Assembly (NCBI GenBank): GCA_946902875.1
Contig: OX336354.1
Coordinates: 6,545,247 to 6,609,246 of the forward strand
Direction of reading: 5' to 3'
DNA length: 64,000 nt
From: Nematopogon swammerdamellus
Lineage: Eukaryota > Arthropoda > Insecta > Lepidoptera > Adelidae
This document shows positions 9,679-21,330 of the stretch, piece after piece. Each line of letters begins with the position of its first letter. Positions within the stretch are counted from its first letter, which is position 1. The translations under genes and the position numbers were made by a program. Under the pieces are notes generated by a model. That model made no database searches. It was given only the letters and a program-made list of their open reading frames with translations, and had not been told where the DNA came from.

Positions 9679-11257
9679 CGACTGTTGTCACTTTATATTA
9701 ACTTTTGACAAATATTGACAACTTTTGTCAACTTTCTCATCTTTTGCCAACTTCTGTCACATTTTGTCAACTTTTATCGACTGTTGTCAACTCTTGTCAA
9801 GTTTTGTAAACTTGTTGAGAACTTTTGTCAACTCTCGGTAACTTATGTCAACTCTTGTCAACTTTTCTCATCTTTTGCCAACTTCTGTCACCTTTTGTCA
9901 ACTTTTATCGACTGTTTTCAACTCTTGTCAAGTTTTGTAAACTTTTGAGAACATTTGCCAACTCTCGGTAACTTATGTCAACTCTTGTCAACTTTTGTCA
10001 ACTTTTCTCATCTTTTGCCAACTTCTGTCACCTTTTGTCAACTTTTATCGACTGTTGTCAAGTTTTGTAAACTTTTGAGAACTTTTGCCACCTCTCGGTA
10101 ACTTATGTCAACTCTTGTCAACTTTTGTCAACTTTTCTTATCTTTGCCCACTTCTGTCACCTTTTGTCAACTTTTATCGACTGTTGTCAACTCTTGTCAA
10201 TGTTTGTTAACCTTGGTCAACTTTTGTCAACTTTCGTGAACATTTGTCATCTTTTGTCAACTTTTATCGACTGTTGTCAACTCTTGTCAAGTTTGTAAAC
10301 TTTTGAAAACTTTTGTCATCTGTCAATAACTTATGTCAACTCTTGTCAACTTTTGTCAACTTTTCTCATCTTTTGCCAACTTCTGTCACCTTTTGTCAAC
10401 TTTTATCGACTGTTGTCAAGTTTTGTAAACTTTTGAGAACTTTTGCCACCTCTCGGTAACTTATGTCAACTCTTGTCAACTTTTGTCAACTTTTCTTATC
10501 TTTGCCCACTTCTGTCACCTTTTGTCAACTTTTATCGACTGTTGTCAACTCTTGTCAATGTTTGTCGACCTTGGTCAACTTTTGTCAACTTTCGTGAACA
10601 TTTGTCATTTTTTGTCAAATTTTATCGACTGTTATCAACTATTGTCAATGTTTATCAACCTTGGTCAACTTTTGTCAACTTTCGTCAACTTTTGTCAACT
10701 TTTGTCATTTTTTGTCAACTTTTATCGACTGTTGTCAACCCTTGTCAATGTTTGTCAACCTTTGTCAACTTTTGTCAACTTTCGTCAACATTTGTCAACT
10801 TTTGTCATCTTTTGTCAACTTTTATCGACTGTTGTCAACTCTTGTTAATGTTTGTTAACCTTTGTCGGCTTTTGTCTACTTTTGTCATCTTTTGCCAACT
10901 TTTATCGACCTGTGTCAACTTTTATCGACTGTTGTCAACTCGTGTCAATGTCAACCTAACCTTGGTCAACTTTTGTCAACTTTCGTCAACATTTGTCATC
11001 TTTGTCAACTTTTATCGACTGTTGTCAACTCTTGTGGTTGTTCACCACCTTAGTCAACTTTCGTCAACATTTTGTCATCTTTTGTCAACGTTTGTCAACT
11101 TTTGTATACTTTTCTCGACTTTTGTGAACTTATAGCCACTTTCGTCATCTTTTGTCAACTTTTGCCAACTTCTCTCGGCTTTTGTCAGCTTTTATCATAT
11201 TTTAACCACTGTTGTCAACTTTTGTCACTTTATGAACTTTTGTCAGCTTTCGTTAAC
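9679..11257 (+). repeat. 10-bp satellite array, left arm
   Basis: A tandem array of 'gtcaactttt' with point variants. A larger periodicity of about 90-130 bp is marked by 'tttatcgactgttgtcaa' (for example near 10529, 10619, 10719, 10819, 10919 and 11009). Because a 10-bp unit repeats every 30 bases in all frames, several long apparent open frames (rich in LLSTFVNFCQ) arise here. They are artefacts of the repeat. Confidence 0.97.
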
Positions 11258-11260
11258 AAG

Positions 11261-12436
11261 GAGTTGACAAGAGTTTACATAAGTTGACTAAAGTTGACAA
11301 GAGTTAACGAAAGTTGACAAACTGGACAAAAGATGGGAAAAGTTGACGAAAGTTGACAAACAGCTGACATAAGTTGAAAAACGCTGACAAAATATGAAAA
11401 AAGTTGACAATACTTAGTTAACATTAATTAACAATAGTTGACGAAAGTTGACAAACGTTGACAAGAGTTGACAAAAGTTCACGAAAGCTGACAAAAGTTC
11501 ATAAAAGTGACAGAACTTGGCAAAAGTTGACAATAGTGGTTAAAAGTTGACAGAAGTTAGTAAAAGTTGACAAAAGATGACGAAAGTTGACAAAAGTTGA
11601 CGGAAGCTGGCCTAAGTTCATAAAAGTGACAGAAGTTGGCAAAAGTTGACAAAAATTTCCGAAAGTTGACAACAGTCGTTTAAATTTTACAAAAGCTGAT
11701 AGAAGTTGGCAAAAATTTACAAAAGATGACGAAATTGGCTATAAGTTAACAAAAGTCGACAAAAGCCATAAAAGTAGACAAACGTTGACAAAAGTTGACA
11801 AAAGTTGACAAAAGTTGACGAAAGTTGACAAAAGTTGGCAAATGTTGACAAAAGTTGACAAGAGTTGACATAAGTTACCGAGAGTTGATAAAAGTTCTCA
11901 AAAGTTTACAAAACTTGACAAGAGTTGACAACAGTCGATAAAAGTTGGCAAAAAATGAGAAAAGTTGATAAAAGATGACGAAAGTGGCTATAATTTCACA
12001 AAAATCGAGAAAAATAGACAAAAGATGGCAAAAGTCGACAAATGTTGACGAAAGTTGACAAAAGTTGACCAAGGTTGACAAAGAGTTGACAACAGTCGAT
12101 AAAAGTTGACAAAAGATGACAAAAGATGACCAATGTTGACGAAAGTTGACAAAAGTTGACCAAGGTTGACAAACATTGACAAGAGTTGACAACAGTCGAT
12201 GAAAGTTGACAAAAGATGACAAAAGTTGACAAATGTTGACGAAAGCTGACAAAAGTTTACCAAGGTTGACAAACATTGACAAGACTTGACAACAGTCGAT
12301 AAAAGTTGACAAAAGATGACTGAAATTGGCAAAAGATGAGAAAAGTTGACAAACATTTACAATGGTTGACAAGAGCTGACAAAAGTTGTAAACAATTTAC
12401 AAAAGTTAATAAAAGTTGACAAAAGTCGAGAAAAGT
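11261..12436 (-). repeat. 10-bp satellite array, right arm (inverted)
   Basis: The same 10-bp unit in inverse orientation ('aaaagttgac'), with the mirrored landmark 'ttgacaacagtcgataaaag' at about 11930, 12090, 12190 and 12290. It is shorter than the left arm (about 1.18 against 1.58 kb). The arms meet with almost no spacer at 11258-11260, so the region could fold into a very long imperfect hairpin. Confidence 0.97.
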
Positions 12437-12665
12437 ATATCAATTCACATTTATAGCAACCACGTTTTGAACTTATTATTGATGATTGATTATATTGATT
12501 ATTTGATCATTACATTACAGAACCTAAATAAATGTTTTAATAAATAATAATTTTACAATTTTACAAAAAATTTGATTGACATCCCTAACGCTCCGATGGA
12601 GCGTAGGTACTTATTTTAACAAATAGGCCTAGTTTCCATACTGCTTTAGCCATATATATGCTGTG

Positions 12666-12880
12666 CTTCCGGTGAGTGTGTTCCCCACCACCTATAACCT
12701 GGGAATCTTCAAAAGGCGTGTCAATAAATTAGACGACAACCTTTTTGTCCGCCTCATAGCCGGCATGGCGCCTCAGAGCGTGGTTTCGCGAGGAATGGTG
12801 TTATTGGCTGTGTCTGATCTTCCGTTGAAGTATTGGGCACAGACCCCGCGCCGGCTGCCTATAAAAAAAAAAAAAAAAAA
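12666..12880 (+). pseudogene. LINE C-terminus and poly-A tail, right part
   Basis: Continues the block interrupted at 7270: PVSVFPTTYNLGIFKRRVNKL, matching the typical last conserved stretch of CR1/Jockey-like LINE proteins (RVWN-LP...FP--YNLG-FKR). It ends with an A18 tract at 12863-12880. Related relics are at 51970-52410 and 59931-60207. The copy is 5'-truncated and split by a 5.4-kb insertion. Confidence 0.75.
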
Positions 12881-13154
12881 GTAATTAATTATGTTTTACT
12901 AATCGCTTTAATTAATCTACTCTATAAAATACAGAACTATATAACGAACTGGTCATTTTTGTATTGTGTCGACCACAGGTCCCAATGCGGACCTGCCGGT
13001 CCCTGCCGCCTAGGTCCGGGGGACCGCACGGTGCGGTTCTACCCGCGCCGCACACGTGGGACCGCAATATTTTGTCCCGACATGGATATAACATCAATGC
13101 CGGGTACGTATGTCCGCGTGACCGGCGCGGACCAAGTCCGCGGTCCGCGCGACA
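12881..13154. other. No gene; GC-rich stretch of unknown origin
   Basis: From 12975 to 13150 the sequence is markedly GC-rich and resembles none of the other repeats in the window. It runs directly into an RTE 3' end, so it may be part of a retroposed composite. Confidence 0.4.
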
Positions 13155-13224
13155 GCTGGACTGGAGGAAACTTGGAGAGGCGTATGTCCAGCAGTGGACG
13201 CACACACGCTGACTGACTGACTGG
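13155..13224 (+). repeat. RTE 3' terminus
   Basis: Matches the last 60-70 bp of the RTE copies ('ggagaggcgtatgtccagca') and ends in TGAC repeats, the short tandem tail typical of RTE elements. The sequence upstream is not RTE, so it is either extremely truncated or a SINE-like chimera borrowing an RTE tail. Confidence 0.7.
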
Positions 13225-15959
13225 CTGATGTGTGTCCGATCTACTCATTCTCGTATTTTCCATATTATCCCTTTCTTATTTCTCTTATATTCTGTTCTCT
13301 ATTATTCCGGCTACACTGAACTAGTCAGAAAACACATAAAATTTACTTAACCGTTTGAACTGAACTAGTACGGTGGTAGCAATCCGGGCGCCTAAACCGT
13401 ACCACCTAGTATAAAAGAATAGGTAACTTTGTATCAAAACTAGAATTGTTTACCTATTCTCAAATTGTTGTATCTCAAGATTATCAGAATAAGGCCTTTC
13501 AACTATATTATTTGACCGTTATTCATAAATATAGATAATTTAATTTATCTTACATTTTAAATGTTCGGGATTATTTAAATGCACATTCTTAAACATTATG
13601 TTTTATTTAAATTTTAGCTCTATCGATAGTCGATATAACGAATGTCGACTGGTCAATCCCTAGTTAGTTTATTCACGGACACGACAACACACACGCGTCG
13701 ATACGTCGATGTGTGCGTTCACGCACGTGGATAGGACGCGCGGGATTGGCTGGTGTGAATGTATTTGTATGCACATCGGACGCGTCCGTGTGAATTGTGT
13801 TTGTGTGCGATAGAAAACTTGCCACAGCGGTTCCGACTGAGAGCGGGCGTCATCACATATCTCGCTATTACTTCTCTGATCTGTGGTTCATCCCTTTTTC
13901 ATTTTTTCACATAGGTAGCATGAAAGTACAGTCGGACGAGACTAAAGGAAAACTTAGAGACTTCCGGTTTCTCAATGGAGTAGGCAGAGACGACAAATCC
14001 AGTGCCAGTACCGTAGCACGAGGAGATTTTCTCGTGCGAGAATAGTGACTCGAGAACGCCTCTTCCACAGTCGCGGCCTGTCTATTTCGGGATATATTGA
14101 GACCTTTATGTCAAAGAAGCGTATTCGCCATACACATTTTATTTTATTGGTGTTATTCCTCTTTGACACGAGACCCGCGTGTATAACCTTACACTGGGTA
14201 CAGAATGTGTTTGTTTATGTTACGAGCGATAGGACACGGACGGGCAGGACAAGCGCTCGTGCGGACAAGCGTGCTTCCCGGACGAGCTTGTATACAAATA
14301 CCGCTAGGCGTCGCCGCTGACGTGGATCTTCATTACCGCGTTATGCCGCCCTGGTGGCTCCCTCATTATTACTAAACCCACACGGACCGGTCGCGCGCGT
14401 CCCGACACATTTTGCATGCTCGTAAAATTCACAATTTCGTCACAGGGCCGAGCTTATGTTGTCAACTGGAGTAATCCAGTTAGCGCTAGACAGGCATGCA
14501 TGAGCTTGTTTTGTGTAATGCTATTTATATCTAGTTGCTATTGTAGCTGCAATCTATACGAAATTGAAAACCCGCGCCACGGAACCATTCGGCGTTTTTT
14601 GTTCTTCGTTAGTATTGAAGTTCGCACCTCACATAAACTCTTTGCCTTCTTTCGCCGAGTGAATTTTCTTTATTTCGTGTACCACACAATGCACTCATGA
14701 AATCGCACATTAATACATTCGACACTTTGTTGTATTGTCTATCCGTATATGACGCGGAACGAAACCTCGCATGTACACAATCGTTGGGCAAATTGCATGC
14801 GTGCCAAGAAATCCTGTTGTCCCATTGGATTTACAATGTATTTTGCAGGTGCGGTTTTTATTCATATTTGTGCGAATTTCCTATCACGTTTTATTCTAAT
14901 GACTTTTGACGTAATTACGGGTAGAATGAAAGAGTCGGGATGGAGGAACGTCTGAATATTTTTCCCGTCTGGAACTCGTGCAAACGGACCGCTTTAAATG
15001 GAGTGGAATAACCCGCACGGGTTTCTCAGCACCAGGATCGCAGAAGCGGGAGGGGTCGTCAACGGAGCGTTGCCGCACTCTTTTCTGCGGGCGCTCGGGA
15101 GGTGCGAGGTGCGAGGGGTGCTAATTGCGGAGATTTTACGTCGTAGCTCAGGCGTACCCTCTTCTACGCCTGTGTTAACCTCTTAAAATGGTTTGATTAG
15201 GATTTAAATTACGTCCCTGTAATATATTTAGCAGGAGTCTTCGCTTCAGGAAGAAATATATATATTTCTACTGGATGGCTGGATGACTATCTTCGCTAGT
15301 GGCTCATCACGTCAATCTTCGCAACACGAGAGGACGACGTCTGTCTATGACATTTGCGGATACTTACAATATCTGATTTCCTGGTACAATGTCAACCGCT
15401 GCTGTAGCCCGTCACTCAGGCGCAAAGTCCGGAATTCCGGACACAGTCGGCTTGTCGGCTTTACGGCGCCTAACATCACACTTACGTCTCGCCGCACGCG
15501 CGTCAAATTACGTCGTAAAGTTAACGCGCTCATCGATAACGTCTACATTAGTTAGCGACAAGCCCTCGCCCCGAATATCAGCTAATCCAAAATGGCTGCG
15601 TTGGCGTTTTATGCTGAATCATAAATCTGGGCGTCATAAAATGTGCAAATTCATGCAGTCGCTAAGCGCGTTTTTCGCCATGAATAGATACTTTTAAACA
15701 AGGGGCAGCTGTCTGTTGAAATAAATCCTGGGTGTTGCAATTTGCTCTATGAACTATCGTAGTTTGTATTAAACATTAAGATGGTCACACGCCTTATTCC
15801 AACTTGCAGCTCGATAGTATCCAATAGTAGTATTTTTCGATATTAAGGTCGATTTACGTACCTACATGAAACGTCTAACAAAAGCACATATGTAATGCTA
15901 TATTAATCACATGAATATAAGTATTTGTAATGTTCATTACGCGGAATCAAACAAATTCG
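13225..15959. other. No supported gene in 2.7 kb
   Basis: Mixed composition with short open frames on both strands (60-102 codons), none with recognisable domains or splice context. I see no terminal repeats. Confidence 0.4.
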
Positions 15960-16135
15960 CTTCGTTTCATACACACGCGACGCGGCTGCCGGGGTATTGG
16001 CTAGTATGTATGTGATTGTTCATACATACACGGCATGGCACGGTGAGGAACCGTGTCGTGTGTGTATGAACACTCACACACTAGTATATACACCACTAAC
16101 TATGCACGGCCCGGCAGCAGTGCCGTGTCGTGCCG
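15960..16135. repeat. Imperfect hairpin-forming element
   Basis: Around 'tgaggaa' (16054-16060), arms of about 28 bases pair imperfectly: 'ttcatacatacacggcatgg' on the left with the inverse of 'gtgtcgtgtgtgtatgaaca' on the right. Outer GC-rich segments ('gcggctgccggg' and 'cccggcagcagtgcc') are also complementary. It is probably a degenerate MITE, and a precursor-miRNA-like fold is an alternative. Confidence 0.5.
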
Positions 16136-16143
16136 CGTATGTA

Positions 16144-16319
16144 CAGGTCGGTTAACTAAAGCTGGCACGTACACAGTACTCACACCAATACAATTGCCCG
16201 CGTGCGAGTGAGACGTCGCACTGCATACGCATCACGAAAGCCCGATCAGTCTCACTCGCACGCGGACAATTGCATTGGTGTGAGTACTGTGTACGTGCCA
16301 GCTTTAGTTAACCGACCTG
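16144..16319. mobile_element. 176-bp palindromic MITE
   Basis: 71-bp inverted arms (16144-16214 and 16249-16319, starting 'caggtcggttaactaaagc') with two mismatches and a 34-nt loop, flanked by TA on both sides (16142-16143, 16320-16321). This is a typical hairpin MITE of Tc1/mariner type. Confidence 0.9.
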
Positions 16320-17655
16320 TATAAAAGGATGTTCAGGGTCGGTGAGGCGCGGGATCGTATCTCGTCTGTCGAAATCAGAGCCACCGTAATTCCGTTTGCT
16401 CGCTAATTTGCCGCCCGTAGTTATTAACTTCTTAGGACTTGTATAATTAAGGGTTGAAAAAGACACGCCCTTCCTCACGATCTCCGCGCCCGGTTGTTAA
16501 CATAAAACAACCGTAAATAGGGGCCCTCTTTAATTATCCCGCGTAGTGATATAAAAGAAGTCGCCGGGAGTGCCGGAGGAATAGCGGGTTATCACGATTG
16601 CAGCGGAGAGGGAAGTCGCATATTGCTGAGTCGTGAGCCACTTCCGACTGAATAATGTAAAGGAAAACGTCTCATTCACTCCATTCAGCGGCGAAGTCAC
16701 GAAATGGGTCGGCCGCGCGCTCTCGCCCGCCTCCGCCGCGCCGCACTATTTCGGCGTGACGAAGGTAAAATTTTAAGGATGTTTGGCGAACCTAAGTAGG
16801 CAATTAACGTCTCGTTTCGTGTTCAGACGATACATTACACTCCCGCTTCGACGAAAACGGGGTCCCGTGAATAATGCCTTCGCTCCTCGAGCCGCGAGTG
16901 TAAATGCGAATTTGTTCTCGTTTAATGAGAGCTCTCGCATCGCACGAGGCGATGTCTCATCAGGTTTATTATCCTATTCCCCGGTGCCCCTTCTCGAGTG
17001 GAAAAAAAAACTAAGACATCCTCTCGCTGAAGCAGAAGTGTCGGAGTGTGTAGCGAGCGCCATCTATCATCGAGTAGCGACACCTCGGCTGTAACGCGAC
17101 ACGAGCCGCCTTGTCGTGATAACGTCACTAATGGAGGTCGCGTTATATTTTTAACACGCAGTAATTTTAAAATGTACATAATCATCAATACTTATTGCAT
17201 TATTACAAAATACAAACCGGAGCGCGATACAAAAAGGCTGATTGTCACTAAAGTTCTAAGTAGATTTCCAAAATGTTGTTTGACGTGTAACATCTTAGCT
17301 CTCGATATTGGTGTGCCGACTTTGTGAAAGAAGCGGAAATGCGTTAAGGAAGTGACGTCATTTTGTGACTGAAGTATACTTTTTTTATTATGATGGCAAC
17401 CAAAGGTACTATCCTCCTGTGTAATCAGAAAAAGAAAATTTGGCTTAGAAACTTAAGTAAATTAAAACACCTGTATGTCTGTGCCTCTGCCTTTCAGCAG
17501 ATTTAAGTTCACAATTTATTAAAAACTACAAATCACAATTCCATGGCGACTATTTTGTTAAATTCAGCAACTCTTTGAGATCGTTTAAGCATAATATATA
17601 TCATCACGCTATCTACTTTGAGTACTGAGCAGTAGCACGAATTTTGAAAGTATGA
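16320..17655. other. No supported gene
   Basis: GC-richer between 16480 and 17120, with a 103-codon open frame at 16783-17094 that lacks recognisable motifs or splice context. Nothing else was found. Confidence 0.4.
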
Positions 17656-17783
17656 GTACCGGCATGACATTCGCAATCCCCAGTGCATCACAGAATGTCC
17701 ATGGGCATCGTTAGACACCTACTTGTAGGTGTAACGATGCCACATGTCGCGCTATCGATAAACTAAAAAAAAAAAAAAAAAAA
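17656..17783 (+). pseudogene. LINE 3' tail with poly-A
   Basis: Has 'ccggcatgacattcgcaatc', 'tgtccatgggcatcgttaga' and an A19 run at 17765-17783. It is the same family as 3220, 23900 and 60100. Confidence 0.7.
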
Positions 17784-18531
17784 TATTCAATCCATACAAA
17801 TTGTCCTTTTCAAATTGCGTGCGCGCGAAGCCCCGGGAAAACCTAGCTTAAATATAAAACTAAGAAAAACATGAAGAAGCGAACAAAATTATGTACAAAA
17901 AAGAGACGTCATGAAAAAAGACAATAATCGAATGAAATCAGCGCTGGGTACTAATCCTCACTCGGCGTCCGGCTAAGTAGGGAAAATAAAACTGTGGTCC
18001 CGCGCGCGCACGCTCCCTGAAGATTCAGCTATTTATTCAAATCCCGACCTGAGAAAGATCTAAACGTCAAAACCCTCGTTGGGAATAATCGCGGGTAATT
18101 TATTTATGAAATGTTCCACAATATATTATTTCTTTTTCCTCTTTGTGTCACCCGTTACAATACCGGCGCCGGATGCGGGGGGAGAGTTTGGCGGCGCTAT
18201 ATTGCTGCGAAAACGAATTTAATGTTCCTCGATGGGAAATTCCTAATTCCACTGACATACAATTAAAACCGGTTATGTGCGTAGCTATGTCGATAATGTG
18301 CCGCATTCAAGATATTCGTCGTGGTATTTTAGGTGGGGATTATAAATGATGGGAATATAGGACGACGCGACGCGATGAGAAATCCCACCGATCGTTGCCT
18401 CGGGCAGCTAGCATGTAATTAATAGACATAGAATAGAAATAGATTTTAGGACCAAGTGTCAACAGAAAGATCACCGGAGTAGCGGAGGGACTTCAAGAAT
18501 ATTGTAATAGTTAAGGCATAGGATAAGGCTG
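17784..18531. other. No recognised feature
   Basis: AT-rich DNA without coding or repeat signals that I recognise. Confidence 0.4.
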
Positions 18532-18608
18532 TTTTTTTTTTTGTGGAGAGCGCGTATGTGGCATCGTTTCACGTACGAGTAGGTGTCTAACGATGCCCAT
18601 AGACATGG
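18532..18608 (-). pseudogene. LINE 3' tail, minus strand
   Basis: A T11 run followed by 'tgtggcatcgtttcac' and 'aggtgtctaacgatgcccat', the inverse of the tail at 17656-17783. It is only about 75 bp long. Confidence 0.65.
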
Positions 18609-19162
18609 TTTACACGAAGTATTAAGTTGTCAATTAGTTAACTGAATTGTAACAAAATTTTATGCGAATTAATTTTTAAGTAAGTATTAACACGTTTTCG
18701 CAGTTAATATTAGTAAAGCTCTTCAGTTAGCTAAATATGGACGACCAACCAGCGCATTCAAGTCTCTAATTCAATTATTAATTCTTATTAAGTGAGATTT
18801 GACATAAAGTAAAGGATGACATAGTCAGGGAAGCGAGTATACGCAAGAGACTGCGAATAAAACTGAATAACCAGGATGAATTAATACGGCGAAATTGCAA
18901 CTTTGTTTCATAAGCTAGCAGGAGAAGACAGCGGGTTTCTCTGCATTCAATACACACGTGTGTACGCATGCATGTGTATTACTCATTGTCTAAGTCACTC
19001 GCACATATACGACCATTCCAAACACCCCGCGCTACGCATGAAAAAAATGATAGGAGCACTCTGATCGTGTAATCAGCATCTTATGAGACCCTCCCTCCTT
19101 CTCATTGAGTTTGGTTCTATGAATTATGTAAGATAGCCAAAAGGTGAGAGTGCCTTAACTCT

Positions 19163-19178
19163 CCCCCCCCCCCCCCCC
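19163..19178. repeat. Poly-C tract (C16)
   Basis: An uninterrupted run of 16 C followed by 'tccctcct'. Such tracts are hard to sequence, so the length is uncertain. Confidence 0.9.
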
Positions 19179-19789
19179 TCCCTCCTACAACGGGCGGATC
19201 TAGGGCTTAGTTTAAGGGGATATTTTTTTTTACCCTTCGTAAGTGATGGTAACCTGGTGTACTCAAAGACACGCGCGTGACAGCCTTTTACGCCCTTTTT
19301 GAAAATGTTACTCCGGGCTGTACGTGGGAGAAAATACAGCCTGTTGCATGTACGTACGTGCGTGCGTTGCACATTCTTCACACCGCTAAGGCCCCGCTGA
19401 GGCGGGCGTTTGCAGCCGACTTTTCGGCCACAGGAAAGTGCTTACCTTTGAACGGCTGTGTATATTTATGAACAAAATATTGACGTTGTACTGCAGAAGC
19501 TGTACGTTTACTATCTTCAAAAACCTTAGCGGGATGCGAGGGGTTACGCCGGTTGCCTCCCCCCACCTAGGTCCGCGCCTGCACTCTTCTTCTTTGCTAT
19601 CGAAGCCCCCCCTTCCCCTCAGTTGCTCTACGTCTACGCCTGCCGAATGAGTTCAGTAGTATGGACAGGGCACTCGTTGAGCAGGCGAAAAGTATGTAGT
19701 TATACTCGCAGATGGTGTGCGCAAAGAGCAATTAATTGTATGCATTTGTATATTATAGTGGGGAGTAAGTTGTGTAAATATAGTATGAC

Positions 19790-19870
19790 ATACATACCAC
19801 ACGCTGTATCCCGACAATCGGGGTAAGCAGAGTAATCGGTGTTGTGCTGCAAGAACCACGTTTAGCAAAG
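19790..19870 (+). repeat. Fragment of dispersed repeat family C
   Basis: 'cgctgtatcccgacaatcgg' followed by 'gtaagcagagtaatcggt'. It matches 22866-23000 and the inverse of 49100-49175. Confidence 0.65.
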
Positions 19871-19937
19871 CATTAGGACAAGAAGTATACGTATATATAC
19901 ACCACCAGGCACCCATACATTCACACACATGCTCTTA

Positions 19938-20296
19938 AGCCGCGTACAGACCTAGCGAGCGAGAGCCAGCGAGGCCCAGCGAATGCCCATCGCCGATGGC
20001 AAGCGAACCCTCGCTCGCTATCGTTTGCTATCGCTGTTACGGCCACACTGATTCGCAATCGTTCGCGCCTTAGTGTTCCGGCCAAATGGCAAATACTCCA
20101 TTCAATAGGGCATTTAAAACACCGTCCACACTGCGCACGGCCGAACGGCTGATTCCGGAGCACGACCGAACGCCACCGAACGCAATCGAGTGCGCGCCTT
20201 CGCATTCGCTTAGCGTCGCTGTACCGTCCAGACCTGTTCGCGCGGTCTCGCTTGTTGGCCTTCGCTCGCTCTCGCTCGCTAGGTCTGTACGCGGCT
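19938..20296. mobile_element. 359-bp MITE with TTA target duplication
   Basis: Inverted ends beginning 'agccgcgtacagacctagcg' match for about 29 bp and then less perfectly for another 15. TTA direct repeats flank them (19935-19937, 20297-20299), as in PIF/Harbinger-type elements. The interior is rich in 'cgctcgct' motifs. Long open frames across it on both strands reflect this symmetry and are not genes. Confidence 0.78.
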
Positions 20297-21091
20297 TTAC
20301 ACGCCCACCATTTCACAATGTGCAGGGCGTGTGGACTGCGCGGCCCTCTTGGGCGCACCATATGACCAACTTCGCACAGAACTCGGTGCTGTCACATTAC
20401 ACTTATCAAGAACATAATATAATAAGTTACTCGTATTCGAACCCGTATATATTCACGCATTTCCGATCCACTTTCACTCGAAAAATTAAAATCACCTTTA
20501 AGAGATTGAACAATATACATTCATACGCATACCTTGAAACACACACACACACACACCTCATTTTTTACGCACATCGACTAACCATCAGAACTGAGATGTA
20601 TTAAATTTAATATTAATTCTAGTTAACTATTGTATAGCGAACCACTAATTGTTTTTTTAATCTGTTTATATTTATATTGTTATCTTTTTATGTACAAACT
20701 GTTGATTTGAATAAATACATATACTTTATTGCACAAAAGAAGTGACACACCTGGGATTTTCGTTAAGGTACATGGGTAGTGCGAAATTAAATAAACAAAA
20801 TTTAAAACATAAAAAATCATATTATACTTACACATTTAAAATAGTATTAAATTTACTATGTTCACTAAATATACATGGTAGTATAGTACAAATTACTATG
20901 TCTAGGAATTATATGTAATATATGAAATCAAATGAAAATATTCTTTATTGCACACCATTAAATACATGGAACACAAAAAGGTTAAAAGATGAAAGCCATG
21001 GGGCATTCTTTACAGACTAACCTTTGTAATGTGGGAACAGCGCTTGGAGGAGGACGATGCAAATGAATCCCTACATTATATGTATGTAAGA
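20297..21091. other. No gene
   Basis: AT-rich. It holds a short CA run near 20541-20556 and an 'aataaatac...ctttattgcac' stretch near 20710 that resembles a retroposon tail. Confidence 0.4.
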
Positions 21092-21330
21092 TCCAACACC
21101 TGCCGTCTGTGTGTATGTATGTAAGTATATTTGTATGTTCGCTTATAATAACTCAAGAACGTCTTAACCTGTTCGATTGCATTGTTTGCCTATGTAATGC
21201 AACATATCTGCGCCAGGTTATAGACTGCATAGAATCGCGCCATTATTCATACGAGTTCGGAAGTGAACGCAGTCGGAAAATAAATCTACCAATTTCTTTA
21301 CCGCGAGCGGAGCCGCAGGCACAGCTACTT
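21092..21330 (+). mobile_element. Helitron-like repeat, second copy
   Basis: Aligns along its length with 1853-2143 ('tatgttcgcttata', 'gccattattcat', 'gaaagtgaacgc'-type blocks). It ends 'gcgagcggagccgc' plus an eroded terminus (ctact in place of ctagt). Confidence 0.5.

Larger units (their letters stand above)
7271..12665. mobile_element. Foldback element with satellite arms, 7-bp target duplication
   Basis: Flanked by direct 7-bp repeats CTTCCGG (7264-7270, 12666-12672). The right terminal repeat (12630-12665, 36 bp) is an exact inverse of the left one once the nested element at 7282-9470 and one TA copy are removed: the left end is 7271-7281 plus 9473-9497. Without the nested insert the element is about 3.2 kb. 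Its arms are inverted arrays of a 10-bp satellite meeting at about 11258. There is no transposase. A 7-bp duplication, CA termini and tandem-repeat arms resemble FB/Galileo elements of the P superfamily. That affiliation is inferred from architecture only. Confidence 0.85.
18609..19937. other. No gene; contains poly-C and a dispersed repeat fragment
   Basis: Apart from the C16 run (19163-19178) and the repeat fragment at 19790-19870, I see no supported feature. Confidence 0.4.

Noticed and set aside
9715..12372. Long open frames (up to 230 codons) rich in LLSTFVNFCQ-like repeats on both strands
   Set aside because: A 10-bp unit gives a 30-bp codon cycle, so a stop-free unit stays open in all frames. 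These frames are products of the satellite and not proteins.
20086..20604. 172-codon plus-strand frame and 146-codon minus-strand frame around 20 kb
   Set aside because: Both run through the palindromic MITE at 19938-20296 and its repeated 'cgctcgct' motifs, which keep frames open on both strands.
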